DNA of 64,000 bases from contig CM038721.1 in the NCBI GenBank assembly GCA_021613375.1, positions 6,696,486-6,760,485 on the forward strand, in the 5' to 3' direction. Positions 1 to 12,127 of the stretch are shown piece after piece. The notes beneath the pieces were generated by a model that worked only from the letters and a program-made list of their open reading frames with translations, had not been told where the DNA came from and searched no databases. Position 1 is the first letter of the stretch. Every line of letters starts with the position of its first letter. This stretch comes from Megaleporinus macrocephalus. Taxonomy: Eukaryota; Chordata; Actinopteri; Characiformes; Anostomidae. The translations under genes were made by a program, and so were the position numbers.

Positions 1-960
1 CGGTCACAGCCCACCTCCTGTTGGATAGAACACAGTGGAGGTATAGCAAGCTGGAGCAGAGTGTTGACGGATGGTGTTATCCACTATGCTATCCAACCTG
101 TAGAACTGTGTTGGAGTAAGTAAGTCAAGGAGAACGGTCTCCTTTGCAATGACAGTATTGAGCTTTCTATAATATTAATGAACAGAAATGGGACCAAGTC
201 ACTAAGTTGCAAGTAAAAAGTAAGTCTTGAGTCAAGTCCCAAGTCAATACAAGGAGGTCTCGAGTCAAGTCACCAGATGTAATATCATTTCAGTATTTAA
301 CACAATTAATGCAGTTGATTAGTAGTATATTAAACTAACATTAATAAAACATTAATGTTTTTAAAGACATGTTAAAAATCACTAAAAGTAATAGATTTAC
401 TTGATTTTCTGTAAAATCCCGCTTGAGCACAGCTAGCTAGCTAAACATGCTACTGTTCAGTCTTTACAGTTTGAGCTAGAACTCAACATTTCTAACATCA
501 GCGGTGACATCACACACCACGTTAGTGTAAATGGTGAACAGAGAGGGTGGAGGAGAGAGTGGACACAGTGCTGGAGTTGTTGTGAAGCTGTGTGTTGGTG
601 TTGACGGAGAAGGAGAGTGTCTGTTAAAGGAGCTCCGCTTTCTAGCAGGAAACATTCACGCTCAGTAAACAGCTAGATACACTGAACGGGAGTGTCTCTG
701 AGCTTCACACTCCTTTATTAGTGAAGTAGTATGTTCACTACTAAGACTCTACGTTCACCTTCAGGATCCACAAACGAGGAGAAGCAGCTGACGCTTCTGT
801 TTACTCCCTGTGGTTGTCTGGCATTGATTATATTGGGCCGGCGGGCCCAAAATCAATAATAATTATATTTAGGAATATATCTGAAGATCTACAGTTCCAC
901 CAAGGACAACCAAGGTACCATGTGAAAACGTAGAATCTCTACTTTTTGGTCATTTTGCCA
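1..960. other. Non-coding sequence, partly an old dispersed repeat
   Basis: No coding exon seen. At about 195-290 there is a run of AAGTC-type words (AAGTCACTAAG, GAGTCAAGTC, CAAGTCCCAAGTC) of the kind found in widespread fish MITE-like repeats. The rest is AT-rich and looks unique. Confidence 0.4.
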
Positions 961-964
961 TTGT

Positions 965-1734
965 TTCATCCAAGAAGAGGAGCTCTCCAGCTCCAGCTCC
1001 CTGCAATTCCTATCTGAACCACTAGGTGGAAATACACACCCTTTCATTTTCCACAGACTGACTAAAGCAGCGGCCTCTCGAAAAAGGAAGTGCTGATAGA
1101 AAACATGTTCGTCTGGCAGTGTTTACCGTATGTGACTCAGACTCATCCAGGACGTTTTTAAAATTTGTAAAATCATTGTGTCTCGTTGAGGAACCAAGAC
1201 ATTTAACTCTATTAATCTGATACAGCACTGCACGCAGCTGAATACAGTGAGTATCAGTAAACAGCAGAGCTAGCACAAAACAAATAACCCAGAACACCTA
1301 CAGACCAGATCTGACCAGTACAAACAGAACAGCAGCAACAATTCAATATTCTACATTTAATGATTACAGATTTAGTTTAAAATAACAGAGTCTGCGTTTA
1401 ATGACTGCAGTTTTTACTGTATTTATTTAATTAACTTTTTTCATTTTAAATGAAGGGTCTAAATGTAATGATTGCAGTATTGGAGATATTTGTTTAGTTT
1501 ACTTTGTTTATTTGCTGCTAATTTAGTTATAAATATTATGCTGTTTCATATGAGTTTGTTAAAAATGGTAATAAACCAGTTTAGACCATGTTTCATGACT
1601 TGCTTGTGCTAACTACATGTAGCCCTGCTGTGGTGTATCCCCCACCCTTGATTGGTATCGGCTATGAGCCAATTATGCTGAAAGGTGATCGGCGATCGGA
1701 ATCAGCCTCACAAACGCAGATCGGTCCATCTCTA
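965..1734 (-). mobile_element. hAT-like non-autonomous element, copy A (truncated)
   Basis: Shares a long interior with the copies at 8921, 15914 and 60808, including CTCCCTGCAATTCCTATCTG, the ATTTAATGATTACAGATTTA region and CTGAAAGGTGATCGG. It ends in the inverted terminus GATCGGTCCATCTCTA. The opposite end is missing or diverged. It has no transposase, so it would depend on one supplied in trans. Confidence 0.75.
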
Positions 1735-2400
1735 CGCACAACTATTTACTCTCCAAACAAAGAAACACTGCCAAGGCCATTTTTACAGGCAGCATCAGAG
1801 CTTCAAAGAAAAAAAAAAAGAAACAAAGCATTCAACGCCACGAGCGAGGCAGCCAGTGAAAGGTAAACAACAGCAGCCCCTGGTAAACAGGAACAAGCCC
1901 ACAGTCAGGCTTCACTTCAGACACTTTGGCTGATCTGCTCGGGATCAGGGTCAAATCAAAGGCGATATGGGGCAGCAGCTCCGTTAATAAGTGCAGCGCA
2001 CATTACCAATCTAATAACGTATGCTGATCACTGCTGTAGGCTAAGCGGTCAGCGAAGCAGGACCTTGAACTGTTGCTACCGGAGACCAGAGAACAAAAGC
2101 GGGCTATAATTGCAGATTAATTCTTTCTCACTCACAGCTCATTAAAACGTGTGGAGGGGTGGACGGGAAAGTGCAGCGTCTAAACTTTCAGTCCGCAGTC
2201 ATCTTCTTAATTAAAGATTAAAGTCTGAGTTATTTTAATATATCTGAGTACTACTTTTGTTAACTTTAAACTTATAAGACTCAAAAGTGGTTACATCACT
2301 AAAAGCATGGAGCTAATTATGAAATTAATGGTGTATTTAATTGTAACAACTAAATAATTACATATAAACAGCATAAATGTGCCCCAACAAACCATGTGAG
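1735..2400. other. Non-coding intronic or intergenic sequence
   Basis: Mixed composition, no splice-supported exon, no recognised repeat beyond a short poly-A run near 1809. Nothing further seen. Confidence 0.4.
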
Positions 2401-2414
2401 CACGCTGTCTCCTC

Positions 2415-2825
2415 TGATTGGTCAGAGCTATCTGGCGTGCAAGCAGGAAAGTAAACACAGGGAGAAGATCCGGTTTTCCTAAACTACTGCACAGTTCTTG
2501 TAGAGCGTATCACGGAGCAGCGGCAAAGACAGAATCTGTTCATAGCTGTAATAATAATCTGATAATATACCAAACTACAGTCCACCTGCAGACCACCCAG
2601 CTCACTCCAAACATCAAGTAGACAACGTCCCTCACTGCTAGTCCAAGAGAGACCTCGCTTCATTGTCCTGCTACAGTTCTCTAGTTCTCTGTTTACGCCA
2701 TCTGCTGCATCCCATAATGCAAAGCACACCTGGCTGCAGATGTTTAGATCAAACTTGTGGAGTACACCTAATACTTAGGTCGGATCGAGGTTGGATTACG
2801 TTCTCTCCACAAACTAACCGCTTTT
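2415..2825 (+). mobile_element. MITE-like repeat of the 56.5-57.7 kb family, isolated copy
   Basis: About 400 bases are closely similar to 57300-57610 and to the reverse complement of 56630-57030. Shared words include CAGCTCACTCCAAACATCAA, GACCTCGCTTCATTGTCCT and GTTTAGATCAAACTTGTGGA. It breaks off at an (ATT)n tract at 2822-2875. Confidence 0.75.
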
Positions 2826-2844
2826 ATTATTATTATTATTATTA

Positions 2845-2875
<31 letters not shown>
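2822..2875. repeat. (ATT)n microsatellite
   Basis: TTA/ATT trinucleotide run with one GTT interruption, next to the end of the MITE-like copy. Confidence 0.9.
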
Positions 2876-3262
2876 GCCATAGCTGTCCAAAGAAATGATA
2901 TATATCTCTTTAATATAAATTGTCCCTTCTTAGGAGGGCACACCACATCTCGACTTTCATGCAGGCAACATGGGCCAGTAGTGGGTCTCTACATAGCCTC
3001 CTTTGCAAAGGGACGAAAACATCTATTTTCATCTCAGGCTGACCACCACAATCAGCCATTCACCACCCACCAGTCGCCATCCCTGTGGTCCCCCTTAAAT
3101 ATGTATACTTACTGTCCAATCCCCTTAAAACCACTACAAAACTAGTGCAAGTGGACCAGTGTACGAACTTGCTGTAGACTGACGGTGTCTGGTCACTCAT
3201 TAGGAAACTATGCTAGCTACAAAAACAATGCTAAATAGCTAATACTGCACTATATGATATTG
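2876..3262. other. Non-coding spacer before the 20-bp array
   Basis: Begins with a CTGTCCAAAGAAA word like the end of the small MITE family at 49.8 and 54.3 kb. Otherwise no gene signal is seen. Confidence 0.4.
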
Positions 3263-6200
3263 AGTGGTGTAGTGGTTAGTATGATGGTGTAGTGGTTAGT
3301 ACGGTGGTGTAGTGGTTAGTATGGTGGTGCAGTGGTTAGTATGGTGGGTTAGTGGTTAGTATGGTGGTGTAGTAGTTAGTATGGTGGTGTAGTGGTTAGT
3401 ATGGTGGTGTAGTGGTTAGTACGGTGGTGTAGTGGTTAGTATGGTGGTGTAGTGGTTAGTACGGTGGTATAGTGGTTAGTACGGTGGTGTAGTGGTTAGT
3501 ATGGTAGTGTAGTGGTTAGTACGGTGGTGTAGTGGTTAGTACGGTGGTGTAGTGGTTAGTATGGTGGTGTAGTGGTTAGTACGGTGGTGTAGTGGTTAGT
3601 ATGGTGGTGTAGTGGATAGTACGGTGGTGTAGTGGTTAGTACGGTGGTGTAGTGGTTAGTATGGTGGTGTAGTGGTTAGTATGGTGGTGCAGTGGTTAGT
3701 ATGGTGGGTTAGTGGTTAGTATGGTGGTGTAGTGGTTAGTACGGTGGTGTAGTAGTTAGTATGGTGGTGTAGTGGTTAGTACGGTGGTGTAGTGGTTAGT
3801 ATGGTGGTGTAGTGGTCAGTACGGTGGTGTAGTGGTTAGTACGGTGGTGTAGTGGTTAGTATGGTGGTGTAGTGGTTAGTACGGTGGTGTAGTAGTTAGT
3901 ATGGTGGTGTAGTGGTTAGTACGGTGGTGTAGTGGATAGTATGGTGGTGTAGTGGTTAGTACGGTGGTGTAGTGGATAGTATGGTGGTGTAGTGGTTAGT
4001 ACGGTGGTGTAGTGGTTAGTACGGTGGTGTAGTGGTCAGTACGGTGGTGTAGTGGTTAGTACAGTGGTGTAGTGGTTAGTACGGTGGTGTAGTGGTTAGT
4101 ACGGTGGTGTAGTGGTCAGTACGGTGGTGTAGTGGTTGGTATGGTGGTGTAGTGGTTAGTATGGGTGTGTAGTGGTTAGTATAGTGGTGTAGTGGTTAGT
4201 ACGGTGGTGTAGTGGTTAGTACGGTGGTGTAGTGGTTAGTACGGTGGTGTAGTGGTCAGTACTGTGGTGTAGTGGTTAGTACAGTGGTGTAGTGGTTAGT
4301 ACGGTGGTGTAGTGGTTAGTATGGTGGTGTAGTGGTCAGTACGGTGGTGTAGTGGTTGGTATGGTGGTGTAGTGGTTAGTATGGGTGTGTAGTGGTTAGT
4401 ATAGTGGTGTAGTGGTTAGTACGGTGGTGTAGTGGTTAGTATGGTGGTGTAGTGGTCAGTACGGTGGTGTAGTGGTCAGTATGGTGGTCTAGTGGTAAGT
4501 ATGGTGGTGTAGTGTTTAGTATGGTGGTGTAGTGGTTAGTACGGTGGTGTAGTGGATAGTACGGTGGTGTAGTGGTTAGTACGGTGGTGTAGTGGTTAGT
4601 ATGGTGTTGTAGTGGTTAGTATGGTGGAGTAGTGGTTAGTACGGTGGTGTAGTGTTTAGTATTGTGGTGTAGTGGTTAGTACGGTGGTGTAGTGGTCAGT
4701 ACGGTGGTGTAGTGGTTAGGAGGGTGGTGTAGTGGTTAGTACGGTGGTGTAGTGGTTGGTATGGTGGTGTAGTGGTTAGTACGGTGGTGTAGTGGTTAGT
4801 ACAGTGGTGTAGTGGTTAGTACGGTGGTAAAGTGGTTAGCACGGTGGTGTAGTGGTCAGCACGGTGGTGTAGTGGTCAGTACGGTGGTGTAGTGGTTAGG
4901 AGGGTGGTGTAGTGGTTGGTACGGTGGTGTAGTGGATAGTATGGTGGTGTAGTGGTTAGTATGGTGGTGTAGTGGTTAGTATGGTGGTGTAGTGGTTAGT
5001 ACGGTGGTGTAGTGCTTAGTATGGTGGTGTAGTGGTTAGTACGGTGGTGTAGTGGTTAGTACGGTGGTGTAGTGGTTAGTACGGTGGTGTAGTGGTCAGT
5101 ATGGTGGTGTAGTGGTTAGTATGGTGGTGTAGTGGTTAGTACGGTGGTGTAGTGGTCAGTATGGTGGTATAGTGGTTAGTATGGTGGTGTAGTGGTTTGT
5201 ATGGTGGTGTAGTGGTTAGTACGGTGGTGTAGTGGTCAGTATGGTGGTGTAGTGGTTAGTACGGTGGTGTAGTGGTTAGTAGGGTGGTGTAGTAGTTAGT
5301 AGGGTGGTGTAGTAGTTAGTACGGTGGTGTAGTGGTTAGTATGGTGGTGTAGTGGTCAGTACGGTGGTGTAGTGGTTAGTACGGTGGTGTAGTGGTTAGT
5401 ACGGTGGTGTAGTGGTCAGTACGGTGGTGTAGTGGTTAGTACAGTGGTGTAGTGGTTAGTACGGTGGTGTAGTAGTTAGTATGGTGGTGTAGTGGTTAGT
5501 ACGGTGGTGTAGTGGATAGTATGGTGGTGTAGTGGTTAGTACGGTGGTGTAGTGGATAGTATGGTGGTGTAGTGGTTAGTACGGTGGTGTAGTGGTTAGT
5601 ACGGTGGTGTAGTGGTCAGTACGGTGGTGTAGTGGTTAGTACAGTGGTGTAGTGGTTAGTACGGTGGTGTAGTGGATAGTATGGTGGTGTAGTGGTTAGT
5701 ACGGTGGTGTAGTGGTTAGTACGGTGGTGTAGTGGTCAGTACGGTGGTGTAGTGGTTAGTACAGTGGTGTAGTGGTTAGTACGGTGGTGTAGTGTTTAGT
5801 ATGGTGGTGTAGTGGTTAGTACGGTGGTGTAGTGGATAGTACGGTGGTGTAGTGGTTAGTACGGTGGTGTAGTGGTTAGTATGGTGTTGTAGTGGTTAGT
5901 ACGGTGGAGTAGTGGTTAGTACGGTGGTGTAGTGTTTAGTATGGTGGTGTAGTGGTTAGTACGGTGGTGTAGTGGTTAGTACGGTGGTGTAGTGGTTAGT
6001 ACGGTGGTGTAGTGGTCAGTACGGTGGTGTAGTGGTTGGTATGGTGGTGTAGTGGTTAGTACGGTGGTGTAGTGGTTAGTACAGTGGTGTAGTGGTTAGT
6101 ACGGTGGTAAAGTGGTTAGCACGGTGGTGTAGTGGTCAGCACGGTGGTGTAGTGGTCAGTACGGTGGTGTAGTGGTTAGGAGGGTGGTGTAGTGGTTAGT

Positions 6201-6949
6201 ACGGTGGTGTAGTGGATAGTATGGTGGTGTAGTGGTTAGTATGGTGGTGTAGTGGTTAGTATGGTGGTGTAGTGGTTAGTATGGTGGTGTAGTGGTTAGT
6301 ACGGTGGTGTAGTGCTTAGTATGGTGGTGTAGTGGTTAGTACGGTGGTGTAGTGGTTAGTACAGTGGTGTAGTGGTTAGCACGGTGGTGTAGTGGTTAGT
6401 ACAGTGGTGTAGTGGTTAGTACGGTGGTGTAGTATTTAGTATGGTGGTGTAGTGGTTAGTACGGTGGTGTAGTGGTTAGTATGGTGGTGTAGTGGTTAGT
6501 ACGGTGGTGTAGTGGTTAGTACGGTGGTGTAGTGGTTAGTACGGTGGTGTAGTAGTTAGTATGGTGGTGTAGTGGTTAGTACGGTGGTGTAGTAGTTAGT
6601 ACGGTGGTGTAGTGGTTAGTACGGTGGTGTAGTAGTTAGTACGGTGGTGTAGTGGTTAGTACGGTGGTGTAGTAGTTAGTACGGTGGTGTAGTGGTTAGT
6701 ACGGTGGTGTAGTAGTTAGTATGGTGGTGTAGTGGTTAGTACGGTGGTGTAGTAGTTAGTATGGTGGTGTAGTGGTTAGTACGGTGGTGTAGTGGTTAGT
6801 ACGGTGGTGTAGTGGTTAGTAAGGTGGTGTAGTGGTTAGTACGGTGGTGTAGTAGTTAGTATGGTGGTGTAGTGGTTAGTACGGTGGTGTAGTAGTTAGT
6901 ATGGTGGTGTAGTGGTTAGTACGGTGGTGTAGTGGTTAGTACGGTGGTA
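3263..6949 (+). repeat. 20-bp satellite array 1, about 184 units, SINE-head derived
   Basis: Unit ACGGTGGTGTAGTGGTTAGT repeated for about 3.7 kb. The phase never shifts: units begin at the same position modulo 20 throughout, so net indels are essentially absent although substitutions are common (AC/AT at unit position 2, TTAGT/TCAGT/ATAGT at the end). The unit equals the box A head of the SINE seen unexpanded at 37777. The array runs directly into SINE tail sequence at 6950. Higher-order copies are visible inside it. Confidence 0.97.
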
Positions 6950-7110
6950 CGGGTACTCCGGTTTCCTCCCACAGTCCGAACACATGCAGGTTCGGTTGAT
7001 CCTCACTCTAAACTGCCCGTAGGTGTGAGTGTGTGTGTGTGTGTGTTTGCCATGTGATGGACTGGTGACCTGTCCACAGTGTACCCTGCCTTCACCCAAT
7101 GGCCCCAACT
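6950..7110 (+). mobile_element. tRNA-derived SINE, 3' body attached to array 1
   Basis: Contains GGTACTCCGGTTTCCTCCC, CACAGTCCGAACACATGCAG, TAAACTGCCCGTAGGTGTGA and GATGGACTGGTGACCTGTCC, matching in order the SINE body at 37777-38091. The middle, including box B and the GGAGTGTGCATG segment, is deleted between the last unit and this body. A short (GT)n lies at 7027-7045. Confidence 0.85.
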
Positions 7111-7468
7111 AATGGTGTGTTGGCCTAAGAGAAAAAAATGCCCCATATGCTGGTTTACCAGTCCGGCCCTGTGACTGGAACTACCAATTACCCAAACATC
7201 ACAATGCAGAGTCCTCAGGTGATCCCAATTACTATGGGCCCGTTAGAGTAACTCCACTGAAGCCGCATTAGCACTAAATCACAGCTTTATTCAAAAAGCT
7301 TTCTAAGGAGGAAAGTAATTATGTCAGGTTCCAGGAAGTTTCACTCAGTGGAAATGAAGCGGGGTGCATTTTTGTTCTACAGACTCTGCAGTCACGGTCA
7401 AGTGGAAACTCAAAAATCTGTCAAAGTCTGGACACCAAACTGCCTCCAATCTTTCTCCCTCTCTCTCT

Positions 7469-7501
<33 letters not shown>

Positions 7502-7586
7502 CCCCTCTCTCTCTCTCTCAAGCACATGCACACAATTTTTTATAGTGTCAGTCCATGAGTTCATAAATATGTACATATTATATATG
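7111..7586. other. Non-coding sequence with a (CT)n tract
   Basis: No gene seen. A (CT)n/(TCTC) microsatellite occupies about 7456-7520. The remainder looks unique. Confidence 0.5.
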
Positions 7587-8243
7587 GTTAATATATAGCT
7601 CCACTGACCATATAGGACCACTTTGTAGTTCTACACTTACAGACTGTAGTTCATCTGTTTCTCTGTATACTCTGTTACCCTGTTCTTCACTAGTCTGGAC
7701 CCCCACAGGACCACTATTATTTTAGTGGTGGATCATTCTCAGCACTGCGGTGACTCTGACGTGGTGGTGGTGTGATAGTGTGTGTATTGCTGGTGTGAGT
7801 CCACTCACTGTCCACTCTATTAGACACTGGCCCACCTGGTAAAGTCAGAGACGACAGCTCTGTTACTGTAGATCTGTTACTGCACAGTTCCTCTAGTCCT
7901 TCATCAGTGGTCACAGGACGCCGCCCACAGGACACTGTTGTCTGGATAGTTTTGGTTGGTGGACTATTCTCAGTCCAGCAGTGACACTGAGATGTTATAC
8001 TCCAGCAGCAGCACTGCTGTGTCTGATCCACTCACACCAGCACAACACACACTAACACACCACCACCATGTCAGTATCACTGCTGAGAATGACCCACCTC
8101 CCTAATAGTACCTGCTCTGTGGTGGTCATGTGGGGGTCCTGACCATTGAAGAACAGGATAACAGAGTATACAGATAATCAGATGGACTACAGTCTGTAAG
8201 AGTAGAACTACGGCTCTTATACAGTCAGTGGAGCTGATACAAT
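7587..8243. mobile_element. MITE-like element with long terminal inverted repeats
   Basis: The left end AGCTCCACTGACCATATAGG is inverted at the right end as ATACAGTCAGTGGAGCT. The inverted similarity continues for about 130 bases (TACAGACTGTAGT, TGTATACTCTGTTA, CCTGTTCTTCA, GGACCCCCACA). The interior carries TCATTCTCAGCACTGC and ACGTGGTGGTGGTGTG. Related fragments lie at 30815-31055 and 32555-32660. It codes for nothing. Confidence 0.8.
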
Positions 8244-8245
8244 GA

Positions 8246-8820
8246 GGGTGTGTCTCAAATCCTAGTGATCTCCTACATAGGCAGCATTTCACGTCATAGT
8301 ATGCGCTCCTGACATGTAGACTGTCCCAATTCTTATACCTTAAACATGCTTCTACTGAGGAACCTTATTCCATCGAACGCTTCCTCAGCCGCTAAAACAA
8401 TCCCATGATGTAACGCAGGCTAATCTAGGAGCAGTGAAGTGGTTTTAAAATGTGAGTTATTTTGATTCTTTCTGGAGTTTTAATGTGTTTCTGGTCATAT
8501 AATCACACAAAACAGTATTTTATTATCAACTCTGTAACGAGTCCTTCACCATTTAGCAGTTTTATACTCGAGCCATTAGCATTTACGCTAACAATTTTTT
8601 AAGCCTCGGGCTATTGTTTTGGGTGCCGGCCAGTAGCTTAGCAACCAGCTAAACCACCGGTGGCATGCTGCAGTGGGCGGGAACAAGCCGTGACGCAGTC
8701 TCTCTCTAACTAGAGCGTCTCAGTAATCTGTTTTATGAGGAGAGATGAGGAGAGAACACTGATACTTACACAGCTGCTACCTAGACAGCCTACTTAGACA
8801 CTCACTAGGGTTTGAGAGTG
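8246..8820. mobile_element. MITE family 2 (GGGTGTGTCTCAAA ends), copy 1
   Basis: Nearly the same as 16785-17375. It opens with GGGTGTGTCTCAAATCCTAG and closes with CTACCTAGACAGCCTACTTA then a degraded ACTAGGGTTTGAGA, an inverted match to the opening. No coding capacity. Confidence 0.82.
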
Positions 8821-8920
8821 TAGATAAAAAGTAGGTATACCTAATAAAGTGCTCAGTGAGTGTATTATATATACATAAGTATCTACACATATACATTTTT
8901 GTGCTCAAATATGTAAGAAC

Positions 8921-9755
8921 TAGAGATGGACCGATCAGTGTTTGTGAGGCTGATTCCGATCGCCGATCACCTTTCAGCACCGATCGGCCGATAGCCGATA
9001 CCGATCGAGGGCGGGGCTGTATGCCACAGCAGGGCTACATGTTATTAGCGCAAGCAAGTCATGAAACATGGTCTAAACTGGTTTAAATTATGGTCTAAAT
9101 TAGAAGTTGGTCTATGTGGGAGTAAACCGCTTGATAAGCTCCGGAAGAACCACATCTGAAAAGTATCTCTACTAGGAACAGCAGAGTGTGGATCCAGGTG
9201 GAACATTAAGCAGCAGAATGAACGTCTTCTACAGCCGAGAAGAGCTGCTTATCTAGAACTATAAACTCAATCACTCTGGCTGTGGTTCTTTAGCTCTCTG
9301 GCTGTTGCTGCTGCTGTTCTGTTCCTACCGGTCAGATCTGGTCTGTATGGTGTTCTGGGTTGTTTGTTTAGTGTTAGCTGTGCGTGCTAGCTCTGCTGTT
9401 TACTGATACTCACTGTATTCAGCTGTGTGGTGTCTCTGAAGTTCTGTATCAGATTAGTAGAGTTAAATGTCTTTGTCTTGGTTTCCCCGCGAGAGACTCT
9501 AATTGATACTAATTTTACAGATGTTAAACTGTCCTGGATGAGTCTGAGTCACATACGCTAACAAACTGCCAGACGGACGATGTTTTCTTTCCCCACCAAG
9601 ATAGGAACTGCAGGGAGCTGGCTGGAGGGCTCCTCTTCCTGGATTAAACGCTAGCTGGAAATACAGAAATTAGGCTCATTTGTTTAACGCCATCGATCGG
9701 CTCTCGAGATCGGCTAAATTGAAGAAATATTGGCCAATCACATATTTTGATCACC
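8921..9755 (+). mobile_element. hAT-like non-autonomous element, copy B (3' end lost)
   Basis: Begins TAGAGATGGACCGATCAGTG, as copy C does. It keeps the GCCGATCACCTTTCAGC, GAGGGCGGGGCT, CTGTTTACTGATACTCACTG and CATCGATCGGCTCTCGAGAT blocks. Compared with copy C it lacks the TTAAACAAATATCTCC segment and the terminal GATCCTTCCATCTCTA end. Confidence 0.8.
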
Positions 9756-11290
9756 CACATTTGCTTAGGCACTAGTCAGCTCACATATGGCCCCCATCTG
9801 CTTCTTTGGCCATCTTAGTAAAGACCTGATGTCTTTTTCTGTCTGGCTGAATTGACCTGACTATCCGAGGAGTCGCTACAGGTTCTAGCCTCTGATACGT
9901 AACAGCTAGAACATTAAAAAACTGAGCTTTATTATGACTGTACATAATTTGAATCACATGAATAATATATATTACATATACACGACTCTGACTTCCAGTT
10001 CGCTTACTTATGGTAGAATATCTTCTATTCATGTGGAAATGATGAACACACTGGAACACTATATTGAGTGGGGCACTTTTTTCAACATAATCAAATGGAA
10101 TTACAATGAGATCAGAGACTAAAACCCAGAGTTACAGCTACGAAACTGGCAGTTTAACTGGCGCTGGGATGACACATGTCCTCAAACTGCAGTTTAGCCT
10201 TAATATATCCTCAATATATACCCATACGGGGCTATTAGGAGTTTTTTCTCCCAGTGTTATTACATTACCGTCCCCCTTTAGCTGCACGCTCTCTGGAGGA
10301 AATGAGGATTGTCCAGGATACCCAGAATTGCAAACCACAATACAGTTACGCAGTCTGAACATAGAATAGAGGCTGATAGTATGTGTGGAGGTTCTCTGCA
10401 TGAGGCCGGTGGGGGGTCAAACCAGGTTTTGGGAAAGCTAGCAGACTCTAGGCTTCATCAGGCTGGACTGTCTCAGTGTGAACTCCACTTCAGCTCGGCT
10501 GGGCTTCGTGACATGAATCAAAAGCCCTGGCAGGCTCCCTTTTACAACATATTTATTCAACTGTCAAGCGTTTCTCAACATACTTCTATTTTTGTTCGTC
10601 TGTCTACGTAACCCAGACTAACGCAACACTGTGGAAAACACAGTGGCCCTGCAAAGTGTGATGAGATGAGGAGAATATGTGGACACACAAGGCCGTTTTA
10701 ACTGCTTATTTTATTTAATTAATAAATTCTTGGGTCACCTCAAAATGTGACTGCTCACAAACTTAATCACTTGCTCTGGCATCTTTAGCAGCAACAACTG
10801 CAACCAAACGCTTCCTTCTGTAACTGGAGGTCAGTCTATCACATCTTACAGCTTTATTTTAGATGCTTTATCTTTCTTTTGGTTAGCAGCCGTGTGCAAA
10901 ACAGCAAAACACCCCCTTTTATTCAAGGGGGGTCCTTTCTTGGCTTGCTTATCCAACGTTGGCTGGCTGCTTATTTGCTATGACGCCTTTCTAGTATGGT
11001 AGATCTTCCACACGTTCACTTGTGGACTCGTCTCCTCTTCTGTCTTCAGTTTGAGAAACCCAATTCAGTCGTTCCACAAAATTCTTGGAAGAATTGAACA
11101 CATTTCCGTATTTCCAAATATGTAATGATATATTGAAAGGTGTTTTGAAGGTATCCCAGACAACGTTACAGTAGCTGCACTATGAAGAACCAACTGGGTG
11201 AGCCAATCTGCTACAGCGCCCCCCTAAGCAAGTCCAATGTTGCATCTTCTGTTAGTTAACAATACCAAAGTAAGAAGCTCAAAGACTGTG
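9756..11290. other. Unique-looking intronic sequence
   Basis: About 1.5 kb with few repeats and no splice-bounded coding segment on either strand that I can support. Short ORFs of 60-100 codons have no family resemblance. Confidence 0.45.
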
Positions 11291-11294
11291 TGTG

Positions 11295-11640
11295 AAACAG
11301 CCTAAACAATGGAGCCCCCACAAGTTTGATTTTGTAACTTTAGAGGGGCCTGAGAGATATTTAGAGGGTTCCAGGCTTACTCAGACCCCCCTGTATTTCG
11401 CAAGTGGGTTTATTGCCTTGCAGTTCTCCCATAGGTGCTACCTTGCCCTTTCTTTCACAATGCTGGGCTCATCTGAGGCAAGCAAGACCTGCAGTTCTTG
11501 AGATGTTCCTCTAGGTTCTTTTGGTTCTGTTTGAGGAATTTAAGGAGGTCAGCCACTTCTGAGGACCAGGGTTTTAAGTTTTCTCCAAAACAAGTGCTAC
11601 AAAACTATTTCTCCAAATGGAGAAAACTTGGAACCTTTGC
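11295..11640 (+). repeat. Dispersed repeat, copy 1 (pair with 15080-15295)
   Basis: Shares GGCAAGCAAGACCTGCAGTT, GAGATGTTCCTCTAGGTTCT, GAGGAATTTAAG and GTGCTACAAAACTATTTCT with 15130-15290, at roughly 85 percent similarity by eye. Element class not recognised. Confidence 0.7.
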
Positions 11641-11701
11641 ATTGCTATAATTCAATATTCTCATCTCTTCAATGATTGCCGATCAAAAAAAATCATATAT
11701 A

Positions 11702-11707
<6 letters not shown>

Positions 11708-11788
<81 letters not shown>
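11708..11788. repeat. (TA)n microsatellite
   Basis: Near-perfect TA dinucleotide run of about 80 bases. Confidence 0.95.
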
Positions 11789-11791
<3 letters not shown>

Positions 11792-12127
11792 ATATGGTTT
11801 ATTTAGGCAATGGCTTTTAGTTTGAAAGGCCCTGAATACGGGTGGGGTGGTGGAATTTTCCCTAGCAACAAAAGTTTTTTTTTTTTTTTTTCGCGTAGTA
11901 CTAAGGGAAGGCTATGTTTCTAGCTTCTAGCTAAGCCCGGCTGTGCCTTAACTTTCTGTTCATGCTGTTTTGTGATGTGGAATACAAAGCTTTGGACCTG
12001 TGGCTCCATGGAGAGTATTGGGGAGACCCACCACACTACAATAGTGTACTGTTTCTGTTGTGTTTCTGGAGTGCTTTTGGAAAATAAGGCTTAACATGGA
12101 CCAGGCCTGTAACTCTGGGGGATTTCT

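Noticed and set aside
3263..6949. CRISPR-like array or tRNA gene cluster
   Set aside because: Units are contiguous 20-mers with no spacers, in a eukaryotic genome. The tRNA resemblance is limited to a box A. No clover-leaf can form and box B is absent from the units.
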